Of a DNA stretch of 64,000 nt, positions 47,871 to 60,600 are shown one piece after another. This DNA is from Scleroderma bovista (Eukaryota > Basidiomycota > Agaricomycetes > Boletales > Sclerodermataceae), in NCBI GenBank assembly GCA_037178675.1, contig JAYMGJ010000068.1, positions 111,198 through 175,197 on the forward strand. The letters run 5' to 3'. Below the pieces are notes generated by a model. The model searched no databases. It was given only the letters and a program-made list of their open reading frames with translations, and was not told the DNA's origin. The translations under genes were made by a program, and so were the position numbers. Position 1 is the first letter of the stretch. Each line of letters opens with the position of its first letter.

Positions 47871-49706
47871 ACTAAATTCAGTAGTGTCAACACTTGATTA
47901 CATAAGCTCTCCAAGCGCCACTACTCCCAAAACATTACCATATTTGGTCAATAGTTGACTTCAAATATTCCCACCTTTGTTCTGGTACTTTTCTTCCCCT
48001 TCTGTGCTTCATCCCTGGTCCAAATGTACTGTAAAAATGATTCTGTATCCCATATTACCCTATAGGATCACCATTGGACCCTCATCTAAATGTGCAAGGG
48101 GCTCTGTATCCCCAGAGAGTAGTGCAGGCTTAAAAACACCAAAAATGTTCGCATTTTTGATACATTCAACATATCAACTTAAAGAATGCATCCCCATACA
48201 GGGGATATATGTACCTACAACATATTTACAGTCCACAGCATGGGATCCATGTCCTGGTGCGATGTTTTATGTTTTTCCTTTGCAAACATATCACCATGGC
48301 AGGCAATTACTAGGAGGTATGGTGGCTACTGGATGGTCTCCAGTGGTATTACTATGCTATACCAAAGTCCCAATACAATCTAGTGAGCAGCTGACCACTC
48401 CAAGAGGAGCAGCATAGAAAACAGCACTTTCATAACAATAGGTGCTGTATGATCCTCCAGATCAGGTATGCACAATATGACTATCTCAAAAGCTGGGGGA
48501 TACCATACAGTAGTGGATACAATTTACTCAAGTCAATACCGCTTGATGTGGGGGAGGGAAGGGCACAATAACATACAGAAGGCGTGGGAAAATACCCCAC
48601 AAAATGCGGAGATATGCAAAAACATTACATATCACACAACACATAACATCTACTGACCTAGAAATGCTACCAACAGCCTACTAATATCACATAATGCTTA
48701 TACTCAGCTGTTCCTGACATGCTTAGAGGCACAAATCATTCAAGGTTTGAAAAATGCGGAAATGTGCTACATCATATCAGTACTGCAGGTGCAAAGCTGC
48801 AGTGTATATGGACAGTAACAACATGTTCTTGGTTCAAATGATTTGTGCCTCTAAGCATGTCAGGAACAGCTGAGTATAAGCATTATGTGATATTAGTAGG
48901 CTGTTGGTAGCATTTCTAGGTCAGTAGATGTTATGTGTTGTGTGATATGTAATGTTTTTGCATATCTCCGCATTTTGTGGGGTATTTTCCCACGCCTTCT
49001 GTATGTTATTGTGCCCTTCCCTCCCCCACATCAAGCGGTATTGACTTGAGTAAATTGTATCCACTACTGTATGGTATCCCCCAGCTTTTGAGATAGTCAT
49101 ATTGTGCATACCTGATCTGGAGGATCATACAGCACCTATTGTTATGAAAGTGCTGTTTTCTATGCTGCTCCTCTTGGAGTGGTCAGCTGCTCACTAGATT
49201 GTATTGGGACTTTGGTATAGCATAGTAATACCACTGGAGACCATCCAGTAGCCACCATACCTCCTAGTAATTGCCTGCCATGGTGATATGTTTGCAAAGG
49301 AAAAACATAAAACATCGCACCAGGACATGGATCCCATGCTGTGGACTGTAAATATGTTGTAGGTACATATATCCCCTGTATGGGGATGCATTCTTTAAGT
49401 TGATATGTTGAATGTATCAAAAATGCGAACATTTTTGGTGTTTTTAAGCCTGCACTACTCTCTGGGGATACAGAGCCCCTTGCACATTTAGATGAGGGTC
49501 CAATGGTGATCCTATAGGGTAATATGGGATACAGAATCATTTTTACAGTACATTTGGACCAGGGATGAAGCACAGAAGGGGAAGAAAAGTACCAGAACAA
49601 AGGTGGGAATATTTGAAGTCAACTATTGACCAAATATGGTAATGTTTTGGGAGTAGTGGCGCTTGGAGAGCTTATGTAATCAAGTGTTGACACTACTGAA
49701 TTTAGT

Positions 49707-51697
49707 TAATGAAAACTACACAATGTTGGTAATCAACTCCAATACACAAACACTACACTACATTTCCTAATCAATAGTCCGCATTTTTGGTAATCAACAC
49801 TAAACAATAATGGCTAATCAGAAGTCCGCACTTTTGGTAATCAACACTACACAACATTGGGTAATTAACACTACAGATTTTGGGTAGTGCACTACAACAA
49901 TACTACACAATAATGGCTAATCAACAGTCCGCATTTTTGGTAATGAACACTATCACATCAACACTACACAACATTAGGTAATCAGTACTACACATTTTTG
50001 GTAGTACACTACAACAACACCACACAATATTGGTTGATCAATAGTCCGCATTTTTGGTAATCAGCACTACCACACCAAGAGTACCCAACATTAGGTAATC
50101 AATACTACACATTTTTGGTAGTACACTACAACAACAACACTACACAATATTGGCTAATCAATAGTCCGCATTTTTGATAATCAGCACTACTACACCAACA
50201 GTACACAACATTAGGTAATCCAAACTACACAATATTGGCTAATCAATAGTCCGCATTTTTGATAATCAACACTACCACACCAACAATACACAACATTAGG
50301 TAATCCAAACTACACATTTTTGGTAATTAACACTACACAATATTGACTAACCAATAGTCCGCACTTTTGATAATCAACACTACCACACCAACAGTACACA
50401 ACATTAGGTCATCCAAACTACACATTTTTGGTAGTACACTACAACAACTAATCAATAGTCCGCATTTTTGATGATCAGTACTACTACACCAACAGTACAC
50501 AACATTAGATAATCAATACTACACATTTTTGTTAGTACACTACAACAACTAATCAATAGTCCGCATTTTTGATAATCAGTACTACCACACCAACAGTACA
50601 CAACATTAGGTAATCCAAACTACACATTTTTGGTAATCAACACTACACAATATTGACTAATCAATAGTCCGCATTTTTGGTAATCAACACAACCACACCA
50701 ACAGTACACAACATTAGGTAATCCAAGCTACACATTTTTGGTAATCAACACTACAACAATGACACTACACAACATTGGTTGATCAATAGTTCGCATTTTT
50801 GGTAATCAACACTACCACATCAATAGTACACAACATTAGGTAATTAATACTACACATTTCTGGTAGTACACTACAACAACAACACTACACAATATTGGCT
50901 AATGGTTCGCATTTTTGGTAATCAGCACTACCACACCAACAGTACACAACATTAGGTAATCCAAGCTACACATTTTTGGTAATCAACACTACCACACCAA
51001 CAGTACAAAACATTAGATAATCAATACTACACATCTTTGGTAGTACACTACAACAACAACACTACACAATATTGGCTAATCAACAGTCCGCATTTTTGGT
51101 AATGAACACTATCACATCAATACTACACAACATTAGGTAATCAGTACTACACTTTTTTTGGTAGTACACTACAACAACACCACACAATATTGGTTGATCA
51201 ATAGTCCGCATTTTTGGTAATCAGCACTACCACACCAAGAGTACCCAACATTAGGTAATCAATACTACACATTTTTGGTAGTACACTACAACAACAACAC
51301 TACACAACATTGGCCAATCAATAGTCCGCATTTTTGGTAATCAGCACTACCACACCAAGAGTACCCAACATTAGGTAATCAATACTACACATTTTTGGTA
51401 GTACACTACAACAACAACACTACACAACATTGGCCAATCAATAGTCCGCATTTTTGGTAATCAGCACTACCACACCAAGAGTACCCAACATTAGGTAATC
51501 AATACTACACATTTTTGGTAGTACACTACAACAACAACACTACACAACATTGGCTAATCAATAGTCCGCATTTTTGGTAATCAGCACTACCACACCAATA
51601 GAACACAACATTAGATAATCCAAGCTGCACATCTTTGGTAGTCAACACTATCACACCAACAGTACACAATATTGCCTAATCAATGGTCCACATTTTT
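49707..51697 (-). repeat. About 120 bp minisatellite, right arm
   Basis: This is the inverted partner of 46000-47870, with three instead of two consecutive identical 120 bp units around 51200-51540. Confidence 0.9.
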
Positions 51698-51736
51698 GGT
51701 AGTCAGCACAGTAATTTAATTCTGCAATGTGTATCA

Positions 51737-52457
51737 ATTTTGGGTCTGACCCAGTTTTGCAATGGTTGACAACTTTTTTGCTCAACAGGCCTGACCCAGT
51801 TTTGCAGTACTTGACAACTTTGTTTCTCAACAGGCCTGACCCAGTTCTGCAATGTCAGCCTGACCCAGTTTTGCAATGCTTGACAACTATTTCCTCAACA
51901 GGCCTGACCCAGTTCTGCAATGTCAGCCTGGCCCAGTTTTGCAATGCTTGACAACTTTTTCCTCAACAGGCCTGACCCAGTTCTGCAATGTCAGCCTGGC
52001 CCAGTTTTGCAATGCTTGACAACTTTTTCCTCAACAGGCCTGACCCAGTTCTGCAATGTCAGCCTGGCCCAGTTTTGCAATGCTTGACAACTTTTTCCTC
52101 AACAGGCCTGACCCAGTTCTGCAATGTCAGCCTGACCCAGTTTTGCAATGCTTGACAACTTTTTTTCTCAACAGGCCTGATCCAGTTCTGCAATGTATAT
52201 ACAATGTCAGCCTGACCCAGTTTTGCAATGCTTGACAATTTTTTCCTCAAAAGGCCTGACCCCATTCTGCCATGTCAGCCTGACCCAGTTTTGCAGTAAT
52301 TGACAACTTTTTTCTCAACAGGCCTGACCCAGTTTTGCAATGTATCTACAACATCGGCCAGTCCCAGCTTTGCAACACTTGTCAATTTTTTTGTTCAACA
52401 GGCCTGACCTAGTTTTACAATGCTCCCACCAGTCCCAGTTCTGCAATTTTTATCAAA
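51737..52457 (-). repeat. 68 bp minisatellite, right arm
   Basis: The inverted partner of 45240-45960; same unit order and same number of units. Confidence 0.9.
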
Positions 52458-52642
52458 CATCAGCCCATCCCAGTTTTGCAGTGATTAATGTCCCTCAGGC
52501 CTGTACTAGATTTGCAATAATAGAAAACATCGGCCTGGCCCAGTTCTGCGAGCATCGGCCGGCGTCGGCTAGTCCCACCTTTACAGGCAAATGTACATGT
52601 CCGATGACCCACTTTTGCGAGGGTTTGTGACTGAACTACCTG

Positions 52643-52722
52643 CCAGTCACTGTCATACTGGTAGCATACCGACCGGTCACTATCATACCGGTAGCATATT
52701 GACCGGTAACTGTCATACCAGT
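52643..52722 (+). repeat. 30 bp tandem repeat outside the palindrome
   Basis: About 2.7 units of 30 bp containing TCACTATCATACCGGTAGCA. It starts only five bases beyond the right tip of the palindrome. Confidence 0.8.
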
Positions 52723-54355
52723 GTGAGTCAAAGTGTGGATTTGGGTCGGAGTAATAACCCAAACACAACACCAACAAAGGACTACAAATATGTGCAAGTG
52801 GTGGTTTACCTCCGTGGTGTCCAGAGAGGATGTGCTGAGGAGGGGGGAAGGGGATCTACACCAACTGGGTGATGCAGACAATGATGCAGGATACTCCTGG
52901 GGTACAGGAGTAATAGAAGTCGAAGGGGATAGGGGTCTGGACTTTTCCTAAAGCCTAGGAAGTGTCAAAGTGGGGATTGGGTTGACTGAGACTGAAACAG
53001 CGATACTACACCTAGAGATTGGTGCAGCAAAGGGGCAGAGATGCCTCTGATGTCCAGAGGTGAGGAAGATTGACTGGTATGAAGCCTAGACTCCGCTTGA
53101 GCCTAGTATAAAGAATAGATCTTGAATAACTTGGATAAACTTGACAATATTGAGCCTTTAGACCTTCACTGAAGCCTACAAGGACTCAAAGACTGAAGGG
53201 ATACTGATTGAGAGAGTCTGAGAGAGGGATAATTTCGTGCAATTGGGTCTTTTCACTGGGCTGAGCCCAGGGGTTTAAATACATGGGGGGGCACAGCATT
53301 AAAGTACAAAAAGAGAAGGGAGTAAGCAGAATTTGTCAAGGATTGGTAAGAGCTTTGTAAGGGGTTTGTAAGTGATCAGTAAGCAAGGGATAAGCAGGAA
53401 TGAGTAAGCATAGGAAGCATGAATAAGCTGCTGAGTAAAGGAATGAGTAAGCTGCATGACAAGATTGATTGGTAAGGGAGTGAGTCATCAGCTGAGTAAT
53501 ATACCAAAAATGCGAAAGGGATAGAGTAATACTGATGACAAGAGAGCATCAGTAAGCAAGGGATGAGTCACTGCACAGCAGAAGGAGTCATTGATGCACA
53601 GCCTAAGAAGTTTGATGGGGGGCTGTGTACCATCAGGAATTTGATGGGACAACAATGGGGAAGATCTGAGATTAATAGGGGGATTGATCCGAGACAAAAC
53701 AGCCACAAGAAGGGTACCAGGGGTCCAGAGGTCTTTTTGGGGGGTCAGCATACACTAAGGTATAGTGCATGTGTTCTAGCGCTGCTGAAGCGCAACCATG
53801 GGCTCCCTTGACAAGCTCTCTTCTGGGAAAGAACAAGAGAGGGTTCTTCTTCCTAATAGCACTATAAAGTGGGGGGAATAACTGTCATGGTGCTGGGGGA
53901 CGTCGTCTGAAAGTAGGGAAGCGGATAGAGTATTGAATTCGACGCATCCAGGGAAGTGAGATGAACAACAGAGGAAGATGGACATGGCAAGTATCTGGGA
54001 GGAAGGGACCATAGGCTGAGGCCTCCCAGTGAGAAATAGCCATATGTGAGCCAATGTAGGGATAGTTAGATATAGGGAATTGGTTTACATAGTTCCACAT
54101 TGCAAATGATCGCTATCATAGGTATTTTCGCTAGTCCAACCTATCCAAAAATCACTGTACCTATGTCATAGTTCACCATAGATGTACATACTCCATTTCC
54201 CCTTCACAATTCCACTATGCAATCATATGCATTCCTAGTCCTTTCGTGATCATATGCCATTGTATGCATAGCTAGTAGCATAGAAACAACCCGCCCACCG
54301 CTCCCCCTGGTCTCGTGACCAGTATGTGATCATATGAATACATAGTTTAATAGTG
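52723..54355. other. No recognisable gene; possible decayed LTR-like sequence
   Basis: Features seen: scattered GAGTAAGC/GTAAGCAAGGGA strings (53335-53500), a TTTAAATACA box at 53272-53281, and one ACCAAAAATGCG (53503-53514) like the motif inside the palindrome. Frames are short. A promoter-like box in non-coding, motif-rich sequence could be a solo LTR, but no matching ends were found. Confidence 0.35.
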
Positions 54356-54359
54356 ACCC

Positions 54360-54605
54360 CACCGCTCACCATTCCCACCCACCATTCCTGCCCGCCATTC
54401 CCGCTTGCCGTTCCCGCCCGCCATTCCCGCCCGCCATTCCCACCCACCATTCCCACCCACCATTCCCACCCACCATTCCCACCCACCATTCCCACCCACC
54501 ATTCCCACCCACCATTCCCACCCACCATTCCCACCCACCATTCCCACCCGCCATTCCTGCCCACCATTCCTGCTCGCTGCGCACCATTCCTACCCACTGC
54601 ACCAA
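54360..54605 (+). repeat. Decamer tandem repeat (CCCACCATTC)n
   Basis: About two dozen copies of CCCACCATTC with C/T variants (CCCGCCATTC, CTGCCCGCCA). All six frames are open over it, giving spurious glycine/tryptophan-rich or proline-rich products. Confidence 0.95.
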
Positions 54606-54656
54606 CTCACCCCATAATGCCCAAATACTGCTCTCGCCCACCATGCTTTCACCATC

Positions 54657-56761
54657 CTAGTGCATTGGAAGTCCGGAAAATTTTGCGATGACCTCCACAG
54701 TACCGTTCGTCCAGATGCCATTGTCGATCTGGAAGACTATGTCAGCGTGATGTGGGGGATATGAATTTGGGGGCTGGCACACAAGTTGCTTGTACTCGTC
54801 TTTGTATTTCTTGACAACAATCAATGCCAATGAGTGTTCAGAGGGTTTCATTCGTACCTGTTTTGCCTCAACTGAAAGAGAATCGAAATACACCTGGAAT
54901 TCCTCTTGACTACCATTTGGGGAGACTTGCTTCAGCCACCGGTGTGCACACAGTGTCCTCGCATTACCAGTAAGTCCAATGTCACATCTCAGAGTGAATA
55001 CAGTGTACCTTGCACTCTTGTTAGATGCAGGGCGCCAAACCTTTTTTTTTCTTGGTCCCACCGTTTGAGCCACTGCCATTGTTGATGAGCCACTGTACTC
55101 AGGTGCTGATGCCATCATTGATGAGCTGCTGGGCTTGGGCACCACTGCCGTTGTTGAAAACATTGACGAGCCACTGGGCTCCAGTGGTGTCGTTGTCGAT
55201 GAGCCACAGGGCTCTGGTGCTGGTGCCGTTGTCAACGAGCCACTGGGCTGAGCTAGAGGAGGCTGTGGAATAGGTATATTATCCTTAGTCTGCGCTGGTG
55301 GAGTTGGGCAGTGGTGGGGTTTTGGCATTGATGAGCTGCGTGTATATATCAGTACCCTGCAATACACCATGTCACCTTGTGTTACAGTGGATTCTTGATG
55401 TGAATCCAAGGTGGAGGCCGATCTTGATGTGATTGTGGTGCTGGGGTATATTATATATTAGCTCGTCAGCAATATATGCAGCTTTGGTGGTCGCAATACC
55501 TACCTGTTGAATCGGGGGAGGGTGAGGGCGAACATTGGGTTGCCTCATTGGCGGAGGGCCCTTCAACGTCAACTGGCGATTTGTTTTTGACTCTATTGTC
55601 GTCGTCATCGTCATCGATCAAGTCAGGCACATCAGCTGTCTCTATCTTTCTATGCTTTTCTTCACTCCTTTGAATGATGTCAGTGTCATCAGTCTCTACC
55701 TTGGCCACTTTGCGCTTGCTGGGTATCGTGTTGCCAGATTTTTTCATAAACCAAGTTTGCTTCCATGAAGGGTAGTACGTCTTGGCGAGTTGGTCAGTTT
55801 TCCACGAGTCTTCACAAAGAGTAAGCTCTGTGTAAGTGTTTGCTAGCTCAGCGTGGAAGACTTTCTTCACACTGAGTGGCATAGTTGTCCATGTCGTCTG
55901 ACTGTCAATTTGGCCTCACCCACGGAGATCGTGCCAGATTTCACACATCATAGACATGATTTTTGCGACTCGGTCTTCAGATAGCTGCTCGCCCTTCTCG
56001 TTTTCCAAGTATACTGTTGCGTTTTCTTCCACTTTCTTCATCCCCTCTGTGGTCTTCTTCCATTCTTTGTATTGTTTTTCTGACCAGAAGCGGACATTTG
56101 GGTATGCTGATCTGTCGTGTTGGGGAGGTGGAACTGGATTAAGGTGAGAGGTCTGCCCTGCAGGTGGCAATGCGAGGTTGATCATGGCATCAGGGTCACC
56201 ATCAGAGGAGCCAGAGATGGTATTCAGCTGCAAGAGTAGCGCCAGATATGCGCCCCTGTAATAAAATACTGTCGTCAATGAGAAAAAGAAGGTGATCAAC
56301 ACATCTACTCGATGGCTGTCTTTCCCGCCATGAGCGTTGCATTTTCACCCTGTAACCTGTTGATCGTGTCCTTGAGGGCTTGGATTTGGTTGATGTACTG
56401 CATATATGCGTTGGATCAGTCCGATTCCATGTGCAACAAGATGCTCACCATATTGCTATTGTCTTGAAGTATGCCCTGCTGCTGTAGTACGCTCATAAAG
56501 ATCAGTTGTTAGCAGTTGTTAGAAGATGACAGATACTGCGGGTATCTGCCCTGTGAAACCATTCCATTGTGGAATTATACCAGAACTTTGCTGTGATTGG
56601 GTGGTGTTGAACATGCGAAAGCCATTGTCATTGGTGGGCTGAAAAGAGTTGCTGAATGAATTCTTCTCGTTGACGGAGTGAAAAGAGTTGCTGAATGAAT
56701 TTTGATCATCAAATGAAAATGAGGAAGAAGAACCTTGTCCGTTGAGGGAAGGGAGCGACAT
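54657..56761 (-). pseudogene. CACTA-associated accessory gene with one in-frame stop
   Basis: The ATG at 56761 (MSLPSLNGQGSSSS) opens a Ser/Asn-rich start with a duplicated NSFSNSF segment. Short introns follow, then a coiled-coil part (YINQIQALKDTINRLQGENA) and a domain with YPNVRFWSEKQYKEWKKTTE, EKGEQLSEDRVAKIMSMM and CEIWHDLRG. A TGA at 55916-55918 interrupts the frame, which continues without shift (TTWTTMPLSVKKVFHAELAN). Then come an acidic/basic tail with VKVETDDTD-like and DDDDDDN strings, and after another intron a part with repeated EPSGSS/EPCGSS and AHRWLKQVSPNGSQEEFQVY. The TGA could be a CGA-to-TGA transition. The family is common near agaricomycete CACTA-type elements; its role is unknown. 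If the stop is read through or edited, the gene could still work. Confidence 0.55.
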
Positions 56762-56874
56762 AGTTGGAGTGGTGGTGGTGGGAGGACAACGAAGTTCCGG
56801 AAGTTCACGATAAGGTAAGCTGTAAGCCTCACTGCAGCCACAAGTCAGTTTATTACTTCAACTACATCATAGCT
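56762..56874. promoter_or_regulatory. Shared 113 bp promoter between two divergent element genes
   Basis: It separates start codons at 56761 (minus) and 56875 (plus). No motif is recognised. Confidence 0.45.
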
Positions 56875-57418
56875 ATGTCTTCCAATAATATTGACCCTGC
56901 TGCGGTGACCACACCGGTCAGAACCGCCACCATCGACAACACCGCTGTTGTCAATATTCACGCTCTCTTGTCTGAGTGGAACACATACCTTGTCACGTTC
57001 ACTCCCGCAAAGCCAGACCCAGTTGTAAGTGCATATATTCACTGTTTATCTCTGTCTCTGACTCACAGCTGCAGAAACTTGTACTTCGACTTCGAAACCG
57101 CACAGAGGCTCCCCCAAGCCAACCTTGCACCCAGGCCGACCTCAAGATCTTTAATCCACCCAAAGCGTGAGTACTGCGTCTCAACTGCCTCGTCTTGCTA
57201 ACGGTTCTAGCTATCATCTCCTTGCAGAACCTGCCCTGTGTCTCATACACCCACCCAACTCGCCGGGGAAGCCAAAGAGGGTTGTACTGGAGACAACCTC
57301 TGCCAGACGAACATTGGGTAGAGAGATGGACACCCCACGCATGCGGAAGCTCTCGCAAATCGACACCGATGAGAATACAGTGGAGCAGGACATCAAGCAA
57401 CCTCGCACGTCTACTTAG
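56875..57418 (+). CDS. Small unknown protein, 151 residues
   Basis: Three exons, 56875-57024, 57069-57166 and 57211-57418, with two 44 bp GT-AG introns, give a clean frame from MSSNNIDPAAVTTP to the TAG at 57416-57418. Conserved-looking strings are VNIHALLSEWNTYLVTF, LQKLVLRLRNRTEA and RRTLGREMDTPRMRKLSQID. No motif is known to me. It is divergent from the accessory gene and lies between it and the Tnp2-type transposase, so it probably belongs to the same element. Confidence 0.6.
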
Positions 57419-57419
57419 A

Positions 57420-57520
57420 AGTTGCACGCACCCCATCCCATTCTTGTATGCCCCATCCTGTTCTTGTTTGCACCCATCCCATTCTTGTACGCATCCCATC
57501 CCGCTCTTGTTCGCATTTCA
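57420..57520 (+). repeat. Tandem repeat of about 25 bp after the small gene
   Basis: Four imperfect units containing CATCCCATTCTTGTACGC, starting right after the stop codon of the gene at 56875. Confidence 0.75.
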
Positions 57521-57651
57521 CGATTCCCGTGACCACATGTCTGTACAGTAGCTATGTGATAGATCCCAACTGTTGTCACATCAATATTTCAATGATCGCT
57601 CTCGTTGCCCTCAGTATTATGTTCATACATGTGATAGCTGTATTAATACCA

Positions 57652-60600
57652 TCAAATGTCTTCGTCATCTGGGTCGGCCCCAACATGTGCTAGTTCTATA
57701 CCCATCTTCTGGACAAGAAAGAACCTCTCTTCCAATGCTTCTGGCAGATTGACGCGGTGTGGGACCATGCCGACGACTGAACGAATACTGGTCAAGTTGA
57801 TCACACAAAGGCTTTCCTCACCCAGTTTGGTGCACGAGATCAGAGTTCCATACTATTCTTCAAGTAAATACGGGTCCGGCCAGGAGTACAGCATGACCAA
57901 GGCAACATCAACAAAGTGATATTGTTCGTTGATAGCCAATGGGGCAACATCAAGGTCGACCCCATTTTGTTTGACTAGTCTGGCAAAGTACCGTATCTGG
58001 GCGATGTGATCCACGCCTCCGATGTTAGCCTATAGAAAATTAGCATAAATGTACTCATGTGAAACCTGTGTGATACTCTTACAATGACATTGCGAGCCAT
58101 CCGCAACTCTTCAAGAGGCTTCATGGATTCAGTGTATTTGGATCGGGCTATCTGCCCATTCGGCAGTCGTAACCTCCCCCATTGACGCACAATCAGCAGT
58201 GCTGCTTTTCCAAGGTACTGAGCGATGGCATGGGAATCATGGGCAGGCGTTTTTATCGGGCGCCTGTTGTGTTTGGGTAAAAGGACATAGCCATTACCGA
58301 GATCTTCCAAGGCACGTGGGTTGGAATCTTCATGAGTGAGATCGAGGGTAGGGACTATGGCCTTGAGTGCATTGACTTGGCAGCACCGAATACCTTGCTG
58401 CGCAAGGTTGGAAAACGGGTCCGATGGCTGACAGATTTCTTGCCCGAGGTTTCCGATTGTCTGTTCCATTGTCCACTGGGAGGAACAAATGGGGGACCCG
58501 ATGCGCACAGCCTCTGCAGCGAGATGGTTGGATAAGTGGATGCATGGCCTAACGAAGTGGATGCGATCGATTCGCCGTTGACAAAAGAGGGTTTCATATT
58601 CGTATTCCCATTCTGTGAGGAGGTTGCGAGCATGCTCAAGCCCAGCGGGTGTGATGCTATACTGTCCCATAATTAGAAAACCTGTGACAAACCTACAGAA
58701 ATTCCTCCAGTACACGCGGGGTAGAGTACCATACAGAAGCGCGGGACACAGACAATAAATCCAGGTGATGTATTCTGTTGCCTTGTACCACGAATTTGCG
58801 TGAAGACTCGGGTCACGAGGCGCAACGTCGAACGACCCTGGTAGGTATGATTTGCAAGCAGTGACAGCGCACCCATGCGCTTCCCATCTTTCCTGTGATT
58901 TGAGGACTGCCCAGACCCAATCCGATTTGTTGTCTGTTGACGCACACTCTATGCTCCCCCGCCATAAGTCGAGCCAGAGCGCAGCCATATTTGCACCACT
59001 TAAATGCATCATCTCCGAAGAGAAACACTCCGGGATACCGAGGATGAGGTGAGGTTGTAGCCCAAGCAATATGCTGGGCCCAACAATACCAGTGGCGAGG
59101 CGTCGAGTTTCGTATTCCCGTTGGGTCCGCGCCTGAAGGAGGTATTGAAGTTGCTGTACATAATCCACACATGTACTGGAGTCGATGCTATAAACATCAA
59201 CATCGGGATGAGTACAGCCGGGAACGTCGTAGTTATCGGGTTTGAGTAGGACGGGGTAATACTGTGAGGCGCCTGGTTTCCGACAACCTTTGAGAGGACA
59301 GCGCATACGACAACCGGTCTTACCCTGATGCCCAACAAAGTTGCTCATTGTGAGCAGGCCTGGGTCATCTGCACATGCGAGGAACAGGAACAAGCGAGAT
59401 ATAAATTCACGCCTGTGACCAGAGTCCCATATGGTTAGACCTTCACGCTGTAGGGCCAAGAAATGGTGGAGACCTGGGAATAAAAAGGATTCAATGAACT
59501 TGGGCTTTTTGGGCCCTGGAATAATCGCACCCGGGAAAATGTGCTTCTTTTTGTAGCGATGGTCCAGCGACAGCTCAAGAATGACCCAAATATAGATCCA
59601 GCAATCCGACTCTTTGCTCTCGAAAAGTTGAGTGCCGTTGATTGAGATCATTAACAATGTATCTTCTGGTTGGATTGTGCCATCAGCCACACGGCTGATG
59701 TAGGCACTACCGCAGAAAATGTCATCATAGGAATCCACTAACCTGTCATTCTTGAGAAGCTGATCAAAGACTTCCTGCATTTTCTTCACGCGATAACACA
59801 TTTTCTCTGCGCTCTCAGGATGCCGCCAGAGGGCCTGAAGCTGGGGCCCGATGGGTATTGTGTGGAAGACCGCGCGAGGAATGTGTCTATTTGCGTGGGT
59901 CTGACGGTGCTGATCGAAACAGGGCTCATCGCACTCGGGACAAGCATCGAGCTCCGTGAAAGGCCCAACGAATGCCACACAAGAATTGATGCACATTTGA
60001 TCTATAACTGAGGTAACACCAGTTAGATCTGCGAGCAGGCGCTTGACCTGGTAAAAAGAAGGCAGTTGGGACCCAGGGAAGCATGCTTGGATGCCCAAAT
60101 GTATCTTGTCATAGGTAGCTTCTGAGGAGTGTTCAAGCACCATGAAAATTTCAATAGCGAGCTTGTTGCATGGACCATTGAGTTCGAGAACTTCCATTGG
60201 AGGGTTGCAAAGGCGATCGAGAGCATCGCCAGTGAGACCAGTCCGATCATCAAGTGAGGCATTCCGAATATGCTGTATAAATGACATACTGCGCGCGTGT
60301 TTTGGCATATGGGCCGACCACTGGGTGAGCTCATCTAAATCCAGGTCAACAAGAGGGTGTAGAGGGGGGTCTGGTGGGTTGTTGTGCACATCAGCCTGGT
60401 CAAGGGGCGATGGAGAGCGAGGTGGTGGGTCTGGCGGGTCGTTGTGCACATCAGCCTGGTCAAGGGGCAGTGGAGAGTGAGGTGGGGGGGGTCTGGTGGG
60501 TTGTCATACACGTCAGCCTGGTCAAGGGGCAGGTGGGTTGTCATACACGTCAGCCTGGTCAAGGGGCAGCAGAGAGCGAGGTGGGGGGGGGGTCTGGTGG

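Larger units (their letters stand above)
45059..52638. mobile_element. 7.6 kb palindrome, foldback-type element
   Basis: The left arm (45059-48740) and the right arm (48837-52638) are near-identical inverted copies around a 96 bp spacer (48741-48836). Positions pair by summing to 97577 in the inner part and 97697 in the outer part; the 120 bp difference is one extra repeat unit in the right arm. Arm tips are TAGTTCAGTC and GACTGAACTA. Just inside them left TCAAAAGCCC pairs with right TCACAAACCC, so the arms are not perfectly homogenised. Each arm runs, from outside in: a 68 bp minisatellite, a roughly 120 bp minisatellite, and about 860 bp of unique sequence. Long inverted repeats built of tandem units around a small centre are the definition of foldback elements. 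No transposase is encoded. TA dinucleotides at both ends could be target duplication. Confidence 0.8.

Noticed and set aside
47977..49600. Mirror-image open frames of 146 codons at 47977-48417 (plus) and 49160-49600 (minus)
   Set aside because: They are the same sequence in the two palindrome arms. No known domain, and no supporting splice or start context; judged non-coding.
45240..52450. Regularly spaced repeats that might suggest a CRISPR array
   Set aside because: The repeats are head-to-tail minisatellites without unique spacers, in a eukaryotic genome, and occur in inverted duplicate.
45059..52638. Palindrome as a simple assembly or template-switch artefact
   Set aside because: The two outer flanks differ, the arms differ by a whole 120 bp unit, and there are mismatches near the tips. 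Not fully excluded without reads.
54250..54690. Long glycine/tryptophan-rich and proline-rich frames on both strands
   Set aside because: Artefacts of the CCCACCATTC decamer repeat, which lacks stops in all frames.
57975..60449. Taking the 824-codon open frame as the complete transposase
   Set aside because: It begins at GTG inside the coding minisatellite and ends in an intron; the family-like C-terminus continues to 57652 after splicing.
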